A stretch of 43,926 nt of DNA. It comes from Bacillus sp. FJAT-27445. GTDB lineage: Bacteria; Bacillota; Bacilli; Bacillales; Cytobacillaceae. The notes under the pieces are model-generated. The model was not told the DNA's origin, did not search any database, and worked only from the letters and a program-made list of their open reading frames with translations. Location of the stretch: NCBI RefSeq assembly GCF_001510665.1, contig NZ_LMTI01000006.1, forward strand, positions 1-43,926, written 5' to 3'. This document shows, piece after piece, positions 7,799 through 16,491 of this stretch. A program made the position numbers and the translations under genes. Numbering within the stretch: the first letter of the stretch is position 1; each line of letters begins with the position of its first letter.

Positions 7799-8247
7799 TT
7801 ACTCACGAAAACCATGTGATTGAACTTTCTTTCTTATTTTTAATAGTTGCATGAACGCTTCTGATAATACCAGTCCAACAGCAATGCTACCTGCTGTCAT
7901 AATGGCTTTTACGGCGTTCTGGATTCCTAAGTTGTAATGGTCTTCAACAAAATGCCTTGTTGCCTCAAAGGCTAAGCCACCAGGTACTAAAGGAAGGATA
8001 CCTGAAATGCTATAAACAATGACCGGGGTCTTATAGAATTTCGCAAATATCTTGCTAATAACGCAATGGAAAATGAGGCGATTAATGTAGCTTGTACTGT
8101 ATCATAATCATGGTTCATCAACGCACTGTGCAAAAGTCTGCCTGCCATACCAACAATGCAACATTGCACGATATTCTTTTCCGGTACATTAAATATTACA
8201 GCAAAGGCACCTGAAACAATGAAATTAGTTAACAGCTGTATAATCAT
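7799..8247 (-). pseudogene. ThrE_2/YjjB-type exporter subunit, frameshifted
   Basis: The first frame from 8247 encodes IIQLLTNFIVSGAFAVIFNV, continues to IASFSIALLA, then goes off. From about 8060 an adjacent frame continues the family pattern (KIFAKFYKTPVIVYSISG, then ILPLVPGGLAFEA) to a stop at 7799. Together they make the usual 150-residue ThrE_2 subunit with four or five helices and the PLVPGG motif. One missing or extra base near 8060 separates them. It follows the ThrE gene by 18 bp as in two-subunit ThrE/YjjP-YjjB systems, so the exporter is broken unless the indel is a sequence error. Confidence 0.8.
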
Positions 8248-8265
8248 AACCGTGTATTCCCCGAT

Positions 8266-9021
8266 TTATTTAAAGAGTGTAAAAACAACGGCTACACCCG
8301 CCCCAATGGCAAATGCAGTTAAGGTTGCCTCTGCACCTTTTGCCAACCCAGAAACAAGATGGCCTGCCATTAAATCTCTTACAGCGATTGTAATCAGAAG
8401 GCCAGGTACTAGTGGCATTATACTTGCGACGATTATATTAGGGAGGTCATGCCCGAAACCAATATAATTGAAAAGATAGGACGTTAGGGCCACGATTAGA
8501 GCGGCTAAAAATTCTGTAAAAAATTTAATGTCTACTAAACGATGAATATAACTTACACATAAAAAACCAGCACCACCGGCGAAGAATGCGGAAAAAAAGT
8601 CATGCCATTCTCCATTAAATAAGACGAGGGAGAAGCCGCTCACGATGGAAGCCGCAAGAATCTTTACGTATTTAGGATATTTTAGATTTTCTTTTTCGAT
8701 TTTCCTTAAAGTACTGAAGGCCTCCTCTGCTGAGATTTCTCCGGTACTAATTTTCCTGGATATACTATTTACGATAATGACTTTGTATAAATCCGTAGAC
8801 CGTTTTGAAATTTGTGCTAGTTTGGTTTGGTCAGCTCCACTTAATGAAAAAACAATTCCGGTTGGTGTCACATAACTGTTTGTGTAGTTTGCCCCCAAAG
8901 ATCCTGCAATCCTCACCATTGTATCTTGAACCCGGTATGTCTCTGCCCCGCTTTCCAACATAATTTTTCCGGCAAGTAAACACAATTCCCCTAATTCATT
9001 AGGATTCATACCTTTATCCAA
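8266..9021 (-). CDS. ThrE/YjjP-type threonine/serine exporter family subunit
   Basis: 251 residues. The soluble N-terminal half carries the family motif LCLLAGKIMLESGAETYRV and YVTPTGIVFSLSG. The C-terminal half is a bundle of about five helices ending IMPLVPGLLITIAVRDLMAG and a Gly/Ala-rich segment. This is PF06738 (ThrE, DUF1212). It pairs with a ThrE_2 subunit encoded 18 bp downstream, which is frameshifted here. Homologues export threonine, serine or dicarboxylates; the substrate here is unknown. It starts at ATG 9021 or the internal Met at residue 5. Confidence 0.88.
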   Translation of the reverse strand: MDKGMNPNELGELCLLAGKIMLESGAETYRVQDTMVRIAGSLGANYTNSYVTPTGIVFSLSGADQTKLAQISKRSTDLYKVIIVNSISRKISTGEISAEEAFSTLRKIEKENLKYPKYVKILAASIVSGFSLVLFNGEWHDFFSAFFAGGAGFLCVSYIHRLVDIKFFTEFLAALIVALTSYLFNYIGFGHDLPNIIVASIMPLVPGLLITIAVRDLMAGHLVSGLAKGAEATLTAFAIGAGVAVVFTLFK

Positions 9022-9210
9022 CTTTTACCCACTCCTAAATACAACTTCTTTCAACTTTAAAAAAAGACGATAAATAGCGAATTTGGTTGTATTGTCTCCT
9101 AATGATCAATTTTAAATTCTTATTGGGACCACCCGTAAAAGTTGGACATTTTGGACGAGTAGTACAGCATAAATATATATGAACATAATTAATGGGGAGT
9201 GGGAATATCG

Positions 9211-10659
9211 ATGGTTATAAGATATGCCAATAACTGGATTCCGACTAAATCACTCAGTGAGATGTCAGAAACTGAATATGATGTTCTTATTGTAGGTTCT
9301 GGTCCTGGTGGGGGCGCAGTCCTTCAAAGACTTTGTCAGCTGTGGAAAAACCGTGGGGCAAAAAAGATTGCAATACTAGAAAAGGGAGATAAACTATTTC
9401 ATTCGCATGCCCAAAATATCCCTACACAAAATGTAAATACATCCCGGGATCAACTTATGCCGTACAATTCAACACCATTAGGAAAGCGTCTGCCACAATT
9501 TTCGGGTGCGACGATGGTGTATGCACTTGGAGGAAGATCGTTGTTTTGGAATGCGGCAACTCCAAGACCGATTGAAGGAGAATTGAGAAGATGGCCGATT
9601 AATCACCGAGAACTGGATGTCTATTATCGGATGGCAGAGAGATTACTGCATGTAACAACGGATTGGGCGAAAGGTTCATCGTTACAAGAACAGATGCTAA
9701 GGCGGCTTCATGCTGCTGGGATTTTGGAAGCACACGATATGCCGCTTGCCCTTGATTTGACGCCTTCCAGGCAGGGGGAAGTCCATTCGAATGCTTGGTA
9801 TAGTTCGATTAATGCGTTGGCTGCAGCCTTGTTTGATCGCCCTTATGATCTTGCTGTAGATGCTTATGTTTATAAGGTCAGAACTCAGGGTGCAAGGGTG
9901 TCTGGTGTCGATGTATATGACGCTAACAAAAAATCACATCGGATTCGGGCAAAAAATGTAGTGGTTTCTGCTAGTACACTAGAAACTCCGCGTTTATTGC
10001 TTAACTCAAACATAAAAGGGGAGGCAATTGGCCGTTATTTAACAGGGCATGTATCCATGATTGGAATCGGAACCGTAAGCCGAGGACAGTTTTCTGATAG
10101 ACTCGGTAATTTATCGATATTAAAATTTGAGACTGAAGATGATCCATATCAAATTCAGATTCTTGGTCCTGACCAATATTGGTCGTATCAGCAATTTGAA
10201 GATAAAGAGTTGAAAGACCAGCTGATGGTTGTTTATGCATCCTTTGGAAGAGTTGAACCCCGATTTGATAACCGTGTATATATTGAACAAAGTCAAAAAG
10301 ATGAATATGGTGTACCAATGCAGCAAGTTCAATATTCATTAAGTGATAAGGACCGTCAAAACGCTCAAAAAGTGGAACAAGGAATCAGAGATTCGGCGAA
10401 AGCAATGGGAGTCACTCTGGATGAGTCATCGCTAGTCCTCAGGCCTCCTGGTGCAGATATGCATGAAGCAAGCACATGTAGAATGGGGGATAATCCAGCA
10501 ACCTCAGCAACTAATCGTCATGGTCAAATCCATGGAGTACAGGGCCTGTACGTTGCAGATAACAGTGTTTTACCTACTCTAACAGCAGCTGGACCCGTTC
10601 TTTCTAACTCTGCACTTGCCATTCGCTTAGCTGATCATATTTTCCGTCAATCAACTTGA
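9211..10659 (+). CDS. GMC-family FAD-dependent oxidoreductase
   Basis: 482 residues from ATG 9211, preferred over GTG 9199 because GGGGAGTGGG lies just upstream. The FAD Rossmann motif GSGPGGG is at 29-35 within YDVLIVGSGPGGG. The substrate/FAD segment has ATMVYALGGRSLFWNAA, and the C-terminal GMC block carries the catalytic-region His at about 418 (HEASTCRMG) and the closing GLYVADNSVLPTLTAAGP. Members oxidise alcohols, sugars or sterols. No signal peptide is present. It sits alone between the ThrE genes and a MarR cluster. Confidence 0.88.
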   Translation: MVIRYANNWIPTKSLSEMSETEYDVLIVGSGPGGGAVLQRLCQLWKNRGAKKIAILEKGDKLFHSHAQNIPTQNVNTSRDQLMPYNSTPLGKRLPQFSGATMVYALGGRSLFWNAATPRPIEGELRRWPINHRELDVYYRMAERLLHVTTDWAKGSSLQEQMLRRLHAAGILEAHDMPLALDLTPSRQGEVHSNAWYSSINALAAALFDRPYDLAVDAYVYKVRTQGARVSGVDVYDANKKSHRIRAKNVVVSASTLETPRLLLNSNIKGEAIGRYLTGHVSMIGIGTVSRGQFSDRLGNLSILKFETEDDPYQIQILGPDQYWSYQQFEDKELKDQLMVVYASFGRVEPRFDNRVYIEQSQKDEYGVPMQQVQYSLSDKDRQNAQKVEQGIRDSAKAMGVTLDESSLVLRPPGADMHEASTCRMGDNPATSATNRHGQIHGVQGLYVADNSVLPTLTAAGPVLSNSALAIRLADHIFRQST

Positions 10660-10719
10660 GTGTTATGAATAATATTTGCCAAATTGATTTTTTACTATGA
10701 TGAAAAAGTTTAGTTTGGG

Positions 10720-10756
10720 AAGAGAATCGGTTAACAAACTGGTTCTCTTTTCTATT
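10720..10756 (+). terminator. terminator after the GMC oxidoreductase gene
   Basis: AAGAGAA pairs with TTCTCTT, with an inner GTT/AAC pairing, followed by TTTTCTATT. It lies 60 bp beyond the oxidoreductase stop. Confidence 0.6.
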
Positions 10757-10797
10757 ATTAAAAGAAAGTCTTCATCATGAAATTATGTGTTTTGAAA

Positions 10798-10850
10798 ATA
10801 TCTCGAATCCAGGGTATTTTTCTTGTGTTTTTATCACTTGATATGTAAAT
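10798..10850 (+). promoter_or_regulatory. candidate operator region of the MarR gene
   Basis: Two elements lie ahead of the MarR gene. At 10799, TATCTCGAATCCAGGGTAT resembles one half of the TATCTCGA-type dyads described for quinone-sensing MarR proteins (MhqR) in Bacillus; that comparison is from memory. At 10832, TATCACTTGATATGTAAA recurs as TATCACTTGATTAGTAAA at 11330, ahead of the dioxygenase gene (16 of 18 bases identical). The shared 18-mer is the stronger candidate operator for this regulator. Confidence 0.5.
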
Positions 10851-10878
10851 TGATGGTAACGAAAGGAAGTGAGACATA

Positions 10879-11316
10879 TTGAGAAAAAGTACCCTTGGTT
10901 CACTCATTTGGTTGCGGATTGCCCGTTTTACACATCAAAGTAATTTATTATCAAATGATTTTTTAAAACAGTTCGGGATTACAACTGCCCAGTTTGATGT
11001 ATTAAACCAGATTTCGACTTATCAGCCAATCACGCAAAGTCAGCTGGCTGTGAAAGCAACGGTGTCGGAGGGTGGAATTTCACGTATGCTCACCCGGCTT
11101 GAGCAAGAGAGATATATACAGCGAAAGCAGGATTGGAAAACCAAATGGATTACCCTTTCTTCAAAAGGGGAAGCTAAAATGCATGAAGTATTTGAACACC
11201 AGCTTGCCTTCCAAACCTCAATTGTCAATGAATGCTTGACAGAAGAAGAGCAGAAAACACTATATAGGCTCATGACTAAATTGCAAAAACATACGGAAGA
11301 TAAAATGGAAAATTAA
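10879..11316 (+). CDS. MarR-family transcriptional regulator
   Basis: 145 residues, TTG start behind AAAGGAAGTGAG. The winged helix is clear: [40 protein letters not shown], then a wing ([16 protein letters not shown]). Dimerisation helices lie at both ends. It precedes a ring-cleaving dioxygenase and a pirin gene, the setting typical of MarR repressors that sense quinones or electrophiles. No Cys lies in the DNA-binding domain; one Cys (VNECLTEEE) is near residue 120. A repeated 18-bp motif upstream of this gene and the next suggests autoregulation. Confidence 0.88.
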   Translation: MRKSTLGSLIWLRIARFTHQSNLLSNDFLKQFGITTAQFDVLNQISTYQPITQSQLAVKATVSEGGISRMLTRLEQERYIQRKQDWKTKWITLSSKGEAKMHEVFEHQLAFQTSIVNECLTEEEQKTLYRLMTKLQKHTEDKMEN

Positions 11317-11329
11317 GAAATTTTTAATC

Positions 11330-11348
11330 TATCACTTGATTAGTAAAC
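11330..11348 (+). promoter_or_regulatory. second copy of the MarR-associated 18-bp motif
   Basis: TATCACTTGATTAGTAAA lies 20 bp before the dioxygenase ATG and 14 bp after the MarR stop. It differs from the copy at 10832 at two adjacent positions. This position would block RNA polymerase or transcript initiation for the dioxygenase-pirin pair. Confidence 0.45.
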
Positions 11349-11367
11349 CGAAAAAGGAGGAATGGCT

Positions 11368-12312
11368 ATGTATAAAATTCCAGGACATCATCACATTTCA
11401 ATGATTACAAAAAACGCAAGTAAAAATAATCATTTTTACCGACATGTGCTTGTTTTACGTCGTGTGAAAATAACAGTGAACCAAGATGAGCCATCGATGT
11501 ATCACTTATTTTATGGAGATAAAACAGGTAGCCCGGGTACTGAACTATCATTTTTTGAAATTCCACCTGTTGGTCGTACTCACCGAGGTACAAATGCCAT
11601 CACTAAAATTGGGTTGCTCGTACCATCAGAAGCTAGTTTATGTTATTGGAAAGCACGTTTTGAGGAACATGGGGTGTATCATGGTGAGGTTACAACGTAT
11701 GCCAATCATCCAGCTTTACACTTTGAGGATCCTGAAGGTTTACGCATGGTCCTTCTTGTCTCAAACGGTGCGAAGGTAGAGCACTGGGAAACGTGGGATA
11801 AATCCGAGGTCCCTGCCGAGCATCAGATTCAAGGAATGGGCTCTGTGGAAATGACAGTAAAGAGGCTGGATAAACTGGCACATACACTGACAGACATGTT
11901 TGGCTATACCGAAATTAGCCGCACCGATGACGAAGCCATTTTTCAATCAGTCAAAGGAGAGGTATTCGGAGAAATCGTCGTGAAATATCTGGACGGGCCG
12001 TCTGAACGGCCAGGCCGTGGCAGTATTCATCATTTGGCGATTCGTGTAAAAAACGATGAAGAGCTTGAATTTTGGGCAGACCAAGTACGGGCACGTGGCT
12101 TCCATTCATCCGGCATCGTGGATCGCTTCTACTTTAAGAGCCTCTATTTCCGTGAATCAAATGGAATTCTATTTGAAATCGCAACGGATGGGCCAGGCTT
12201 CACAATTGATGGAGACATCGAAACACTGGGTGAAAAATTGGATTTACCGCCATTTTTAGAAGAACGTAGAACTGAAATTGAAGAAAATCTAAAACCCATT
12301 GAGGAGTATTAA
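11368..12312 (+). CDS. ring-cleaving dioxygenase, MhqO/MhqA-like (two VOC domains)
   Basis: 314 residues from the second ATG (11368), whose spacing from AAGGAGG is better than the first's. Two vicinal-oxygen-chelate domains are visible. Domain 1 begins IPGHHHISMITKNASKNNHFYR and ends ALHFEDPEGLRMVLL. Domain 2 contains SIHHLAIRVKNDEELEFWADQV and SLYFRESNGILFEIATDGPGF. The His/His/Glu metal ligands of extradiol dioxygenases are in place. Relatives in B. subtilis (MhqO, MhqA) are induced by hydroquinones. The substrate here is inferred to be a quinone or hydroquinone. Confidence 0.87.
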   Translation: MYKIPGHHHISMITKNASKNNHFYRHVLVLRRVKITVNQDEPSMYHLFYGDKTGSPGTELSFFEIPPVGRTHRGTNAITKIGLLVPSEASLCYWKARFEEHGVYHGEVTTYANHPALHFEDPEGLRMVLLVSNGAKVEHWETWDKSEVPAEHQIQGMGSVEMTVKRLDKLAHTLTDMFGYTEISRTDDEAIFQSVKGEVFGEIVVKYLDGPSERPGRGSIHHLAIRVKNDEELEFWADQVRARGFHSSGIVDRFYFKSLYFRESNGILFEIATDGPGFTIDGDIETLGEKLDLPPFLEERRTEIEENLKPIEEY

Positions 12313-12338
12313 TAAACTTTTAAAGGAGAGAAATAGAA

Positions 12339-13352
12339 GTGAATAGCAAAATCATGAAAATACAAAGATTAGGATTTCCATGGGAGACAGAAGATCCGTT
12401 CCTTATGACAGTACATCATAAAGACGCATATCCGCCAGGAAATGACCAGCAGGGCCCTAACGTTTCATTGGAAGGCAGGAAGCTTGGCGAGGATTTTACG
12501 TTGCGTGATGGGTTTAGAATGTATCATGGCAAAACGGTTCCTGGATTTCCTGTTCATCCGCACAGAGGTTTTGAAACGGTAACAGTCGTTCTTGAAGGCC
12601 TTATTGATCATTTTGATTCATATGGGTCCACAGGACGATTTGGGAATGGGGATGTTCAATGGATGACAGCAGGAAAGGGCTGCCAGCATACTGAAATGTT
12701 TCCTCTCGTCAATCAGGACAAAGGCAATCCACTTGAATTCTTTCAGATATGGCTGAATCTGCCTGCAAAAGATAAATTCGCAGATCCTGAATATAAAATG
12801 TTATGGGCTGAAGATATATCGGAAGTACAATCGGCTTCTGCCAATGGACAGAAAACGACTGTAAGACTGATTGCCGGAAATATGATGGGCAGGTCCAGTT
12901 TAGAACCAAACTCTGCTTCCTGGGCAAACGATAAAAATAGCCATGTGGGGATTTACGTTATTCATATGGAACCGGAAGCAGTCTTTACCCTCCCGTCGGT
13001 TTCAGCAACAATGACGAGGAATTTATACTTTTATCAGGGAGATAGACTAAATATAGACGGAACAGCGATTGAAACGTACCATCGTGTAAAGCTTGCTGGT
13101 GATCAGGAAATCACGATTACAAATGGATCATCTGAAAGTTATATGCTGCTACTCGAGGGTGAGCCGATTAAGGAACCTGTTGTTTCTTATGGACCGTTTG
13201 TAATGAATACTGAGCAGGAAATCCGCGACGCATTCAAGGAGTATCAAGAAACACAGTTTGGAGGCTGGCCGTGGGACCGTCCGGATCCTGTAAATAAGCG
13301 CGAGTCAGGAAGATTCGCGAGCTATAAGGATGGAAGAGTTGAAAAAAGGTAA
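12339..13352 (+). CDS. pirin-family protein
   Basis: 337 residues, GTG start after AAAGGAGAG. The N-terminal cupin carries the pirin metal site: His73 and His75 in PVHPHRGFETVTVVLEG, then His117 and Glu119 in GKGCQHTEMFP. The C-terminal cupin ends in FNTEQE-like and FGGWPWDRPDP motifs typical of bacterial pirins, some of which show quercetinase activity. It follows the dioxygenase by 26 bp, so the pair is likely one transcript under MarR control and part of the same aromatic/quinone detoxification unit. Confidence 0.9.
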   Translation: MNSKIMKIQRLGFPWETEDPFLMTVHHKDAYPPGNDQQGPNVSLEGRKLGEDFTLRDGFRMYHGKTVPGFPVHPHRGFETVTVVLEGLIDHFDSYGSTGRFGNGDVQWMTAGKGCQHTEMFPLVNQDKGNPLEFFQIWLNLPAKDKFADPEYKMLWAEDISEVQSASANGQKTTVRLIAGNMMGRSSLEPNSASWANDKNSHVGIYVIHMEPEAVFTLPSVSATMTRNLYFYQGDRLNIDGTAIETYHRVKLAGDQEITITNGSSESYMLLLEGEPIKEPVVSYGPFVMNTEQEIRDAFKEYQETQFGGWPWDRPDPVNKRESGRFASYKDGRVEKR

Positions 13353-13419
13353 CCACGATTCATTAAATGTAAGGTTAGTATTATGATCTTCCATAATCGA
13401 GCGCTTTAAAGGAGCAAGA

Positions 13420-13466
13420 AAAAAGCCTAATTTCCCAATTTATTTTTGAGAAATTAGGCTTTTCAA
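13420..13466. terminator. strong terminator after the pirin gene
   Basis: AAAAGCCTAATTTC pairs with GAAATTAGGCTTTT across a 14-base loop, 14 bp of near-perfect stem with A and T flanks. Confidence 0.88.
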
Positions 13467-13513
13467 TAGTGAAGTTTCCCAACCGTTGTAGAAATCCGCA
13501 TTTTCCTGGGAAC

Positions 13514-13547
13514 AAGGCGGTAGGAAGAATATCCGCCCTTTTTTATT
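13514..13547 (+). terminator. second hairpin terminator
   Basis: AAGGCGG pairs with CCGCCCTT followed by TTTTT. It has a shorter stem than the preceding terminator. A third hairpin (AGAGACT/AGTCTCT, 13604-13627) follows. No gene lies in 13353-13750; the stretch holds these three hairpins and the promoter palindrome. Confidence 0.65.
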
Positions 13548-13688
13548 AAAAAATCGTTTCCGAACGGGCATTTTAATTTGATGATAAAGTCATATATTTT
13601 TAAAAGAGACTTCTACGGGAGTCTCTTATTTACATATAAGACTTATAAATAGACAAACTATTAAAAACAATCTAAACTGTAAACGTAG

Positions 13689-13718
13689 ACATTATATATT
13701 ATATATAATATATAATGT
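13689..13718. promoter_or_regulatory. perfect 30-bp AT palindrome upstream of the SDR gene
   Basis: The 30 bases starting ACATTATATATT and ending AATATATAATGT are their own reverse complement. The site lies 33 bp before the SDR start and overlaps the expected -10/-35 zone. A related 18-bp palindrome sits in front of the GntR gene that converges on this SDR. It is likely an operator for that regulator. Confidence 0.55.
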
Positions 13719-13750
13719 ATAATATGATTAACTAACAGGGAGAGATTATA

Positions 13751-14497
13751 ATGGGAAGATTGAACGGGAAAGTTGCAATTATCACAGGTGCTGCACAAGG
13801 TATGGGTGCTTCCCATGCTCGAAAGTTTGTTGAAGAAGGAGCAAAAGTTGTTTTAACCGACTTAAATCAAGAAGGTGGACAAGCACTAGCTGATGAATTA
13901 GGCGAAAATGCATTTTTCGTAAAGCACGATGTTACAAATTTGGATTCTTGGTCTAATGTAGTAGAAAAAGCTGTAGCAAAATTCGGTGAGATTTCGGTCC
14001 TTGTAAATAATGCTGGGGTTTTAGGACCTATTTCTGAAACTGCAGAATTAACAGAAGAGGAATATTTGAAGGTTTGTGCGATTAACCAACATGGCGTATT
14101 CTATGGTATGAAATCAGTAATCCCATCAATGAAAAAAGCTGGCGTTGGATCAATCGTTAATATTTCCTCTATTGCCGGCGTTGTAGCAATCTATGGTTAC
14201 CCAAGTCTTGCTTATGTTGCAAGTAAATTCGCTGTACGTGGTATGACAAAAGCAACAGCAATTGAATATGGAAAAAATAATATTCGTGTTAACTCAGTAC
14301 ATCCAGGCTTTATTAAAACTCCAATGATGGAAGCCGCAACGAATGAAGAGGGCGGAGATGCACTAAGCATGATCCCTCTTAATCGCCTTGCAGATCCAGA
14401 AGAAGTATCAAATCTAGTATTATTCCTTGCATCAGATGAGTCTTCTTATATTACTGCTTCAGAACATCTAATTGATGCAGGTATGTCCGCTCAATAA
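13751..14497 (+). CDS. short-chain dehydrogenase/reductase (classical SDR)
   Basis: 248 residues, ATG behind AGGGAGAG. The cofactor motif TGAAQGMG is at 12-19, NNAG at 86-89, and the catalytic tetrad includes Asn112, Ser139/140, Tyr155 and Lys159 (YVASK). Asp37 (VVLTDLN) at the end of the second strand favours NAD over NADP. The closing segment YITASEHLIDAGMSAQ is typical of 3-alpha/20-beta-hydroxysteroid- or glucose-dehydrogenase-like SDRs. The substrate is unknown. A GntR regulator is convergent and probably controls it through the upstream palindrome. Confidence 0.9.
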   Translation: MGRLNGKVAIITGAAQGMGASHARKFVEEGAKVVLTDLNQEGGQALADELGENAFFVKHDVTNLDSWSNVVEKAVAKFGEISVLVNNAGVLGPISETAELTEEEYLKVCAINQHGVFYGMKSVIPSMKKAGVGSIVNISSIAGVVAIYGYPSLAYVASKFAVRGMTKATAIEYGKNNIRVNSVHPGFIKTPMMEAATNEEGGDALSMIPLNRLADPEEVSNLVLFLASDESSYITASEHLIDAGMSAQ

Positions 14498-14501
14498 ATA
14501 A

Positions 14502-14540
14502 AAAAGGTGCTAACAATTTAAATTTGTTAGCACCTTTCTA
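14502..14540. terminator. bidirectional terminator between SDR and GntR genes
   Basis: AAAGGTGCTAACAA pairs with TTGTTAGCACCTTT around an AT-rich loop; A-rich and T-rich flanks on either side serve both convergent genes. Confidence 0.88.
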
Positions 14541-14579
14541 TTTTTAAAAATGGATTGAGTTGTTTTCGTAAAAGTATAA

Positions 14580-15236
14580 TTAAGCAGTTAAGGCTTGTTT
14601 TGCCAAAAGCACCAACTGGATTTCCGCTTGTTTAAAGTCCGACTGAATTAGAGCATTTACTGCATCTTCTAAATGGGAATGCCAGCTCTTTATTTTTTCG
14701 GTATCATTCCATATTGATTGGCTATAAGCTGTTGTAATATATGTGATTTCTGAATAAAATTTTAGGAATACTTTATTGCCAGCCACTTTAAAAACGTAGG
14801 AAGTTATTTGATCGCACATAGAAATATATTCATCAATTTTCTTTTGATCTAATTTTTCTTTTGCTTCCATTAATAAATTTTTAATTTTTAATCGATGTTC
14901 TTCATTCCAGTTTGGAATTGAATACGCTATACCAATTCGATATAATTCCTTTAGAGCAACAATACATTCATTAATTTCTTCTTCTGAAAATTCCTTAACT
15001 CGAACCCCCCTTCTTGGTAACCTTTCTACAATTCCGGTGTTTTGTAAAATATAGAATGCTTCCCTAACTGGAATATTGCTAACGTTAAGTTCCTTCGCTA
15101 TATTCGCTTCAATTAGTCTTGTACCTAGTTCTAGTTTTCCAGTAAATATTTCCCCAAGAATATAATGCGCAATTTCATCAGGTAATGAATGTCTTTGACT
15201 TTCATCTTTGGAAAAGGATAAAAAATTATTCATCAC
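14580..15236 (-). CDS. GntR-family regulator with FCD-type ligand domain
   Basis: 218 residues. The N-terminal winged helix spans about 18-85: LPDEIAHYILGEIFTGKLE, then RLIEANIAKELNVSNIPVREAFYIL and RLPRRGVRVKEF. The C-terminal half is all helical and fits the FCD (FadR subfamily) domain, although the usual Asp/His metal ligands are not obvious. Such regulators bind small acids or other metabolites. It is convergent with the SDR gene, which is its likely target, because both promoters carry AT palindromes. Confidence 0.87.
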   Translation of the reverse strand: MMNNFLSFSKDESQRHSLPDEIAHYILGEIFTGKLELGTRLIEANIAKELNVSNIPVREAFYILQNTGIVERLPRRGVRVKEFSEEEINECIVALKELYRIGIAYSIPNWNEEHRLKIKNLLMEAKEKLDQKKIDEYISMCDQITSYVFKVAGNKVFLKFYSEITYITTAYSQSIWNDTEKIKSWHSHLEDAVNALIQSDFKQAEIQLVLLAKQALTA

Positions 15237-15274
15237 ACTATCCTTTCTGTTAAAAAAATCCGTTCTTAACTTTT

Positions 15275-15292
15275 TATATAATATATTATATA
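15275..15292. promoter_or_regulatory. 18-bp AT palindrome upstream of the GntR gene
   Basis: TATATAATATATTATATA is a perfect palindrome 38 bp upstream of the GntR start on the minus strand. It resembles the centre of the 30-bp palindrome at the SDR promoter, suggesting autoregulation. Confidence 0.5.
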
Positions 15293-15299
15293 TTTGTTC

Positions 15300-15690
15300 G
15301 ACTTTATAGGGAAGTCTATATAAATAAGTAGAAAACTCAAGTATATCGGATTATTTCAACCAGGAAGACAAGTTAGTCGGCGTGTCTTTGCCTCTAAATA
15401 ATATGGAGTGTTGACCAAACCGTGCAGGCAAGTAATCCATTTTAACAGTTTAATGCGGCAGCAAAGGGTTAAAGAACGTTTCTTAATTCGGGGCATTTTA
15501 AGATGGGTAAAAGAGCGTCGTATAAGGATACACATTTATTATCCCGTATTACACGCATGAAAATGTGGGTCCATTACCACTTCTATTTAGATATAATTTT
15601 AAAGAAATCAGCTAAAACGCGAGTATTTTTAGTAAGGGTTTCATATTTTCCGTGAAGCGATTTTTAGTTATGAAAACACAGGAGGTGAAT
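15300..15690. other. gene-poor stretch, no supported gene
   Basis: A 50-codon open frame (ATG 15503 to TGA 15655) has no ribosome binding site and no recognisable features. I see no transposase, tRNA or clear repeat. It may be decayed DNA at the left boundary of the small-gene region. Confidence 0.5.
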
Positions 15691-15693
15691 TTT

Positions 15694-16329
15694 TTGAATC
15701 AAGAAATAGATCGACAAAAATACTTTGCAAAATACAATGGTTTTTGTAAAGCTGAAGAGTATTTCCACTTATTTGATGAGCTTTCAGAATTGTATTGGAA
15801 ACATGATACATTTGTCGATGAAATAATAAACTTTATAGCTAAAAAGAAACTGATTTTCCCGCTAGCTGTTTATTTAACACATCCTGTTGATAAACCAAAT
15901 GACCATTGGGCAGCCGTTTTTAACGAGTTTAACAGCGAAGATTTAATAAAACTTGAAGAATTTATAATAAATATCATTAATGAATCAAATAATTTTAATG
16001 GCATAAATCTTGAAGCGATTGGGGAATTAGTAACAAGGGACACAAATTATGTTTCGGAGTGGGTTTACAGTCTGAATAAAGAATTATCGTTTGCAAATGA
16101 TAAAGCTGTGGAATTACTCTCTTGTAAGGATATAAAATATGATGATTACATAGGTTTTAAAAAAATGGCTTACATGGATGTAGAACTAGGATTAAAGGAG
16201 AAAAATGTCACTCCAACAAACTTTCATGAATGGATTAATAATGACGAAGAATACAAAATTTCTATAATTAGAGCACTGGAGTCTTATAAAAATAGCATAG
16301 ATAGAGTTATTAAATTAATCACTAACTAA
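15694..16329 (+). CDS. uncharacterised 211-residue protein
   Basis: The TTG at 15694 is chosen because a perfect AGGAGGTG lies 8 bases upstream; a longer frame opens at 15652 without one. The product is soluble, acidic and mostly helical. It contains YFHLFDELSELYWKHDTFVDE, then HPVDKPNDHWAAVFNEFNSED, then a long helical C-terminus ending SIDRVIKLITN. I do not recognise the family. Confidence 0.6.
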   Translation: MNQEIDRQKYFAKYNGFCKAEEYFHLFDELSELYWKHDTFVDEIINFIAKKKLIFPLAVYLTHPVDKPNDHWAAVFNEFNSEDLIKLEEFIINIINESNNFNGINLEAIGELVTRDTNYVSEWVYSLNKELSFANDKAVELLSCKDIKYDDYIGFKKMAYMDVELGLKEKNVTPTNFHEWINNDEEYKISIIRALESYKNSIDRVIKLITN

Positions 16330-16443
16330 TGATATTTGCAGCCTCATCACAAAACAAGGCCATTGTATTGCTAGCTATTTTGATTAAACTTTTTTCAAAA
16401 TGGATTCTCCCTTTTTCCGTAAAATACTGGCTTGTGAGGTATA

Positions 16444-16470
16444 AACGATGCTTTAGTCCAAGGGATAGGA
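16444..16470 (+). repeat. partial copy of the dispersed hairpin repeat
   Basis: ACGATGCTTTAGTCCAAGGG matches the left stem and loop (GGTGCTTTAGTCCAGG) of the element seen at 20637, 27345 and 43567. The right half is missing; the GrpB ribosome binding site (GGAGGG) follows. Confidence 0.45.
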
Positions 16471-16491
16471 GGGACAAATATCGATAAGCCG

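Noticed and set aside
9058-9198. Riboswitch ahead of the GMC oxidoreductase
   Set aside because: No recognised aptamer motif and no terminator hairpin; only the 17-bp shared motif is notable.
15503-15655. 50-codon open frame as a gene
   Set aside because: No ribosome binding site, no recognisable motif and no partner genes.
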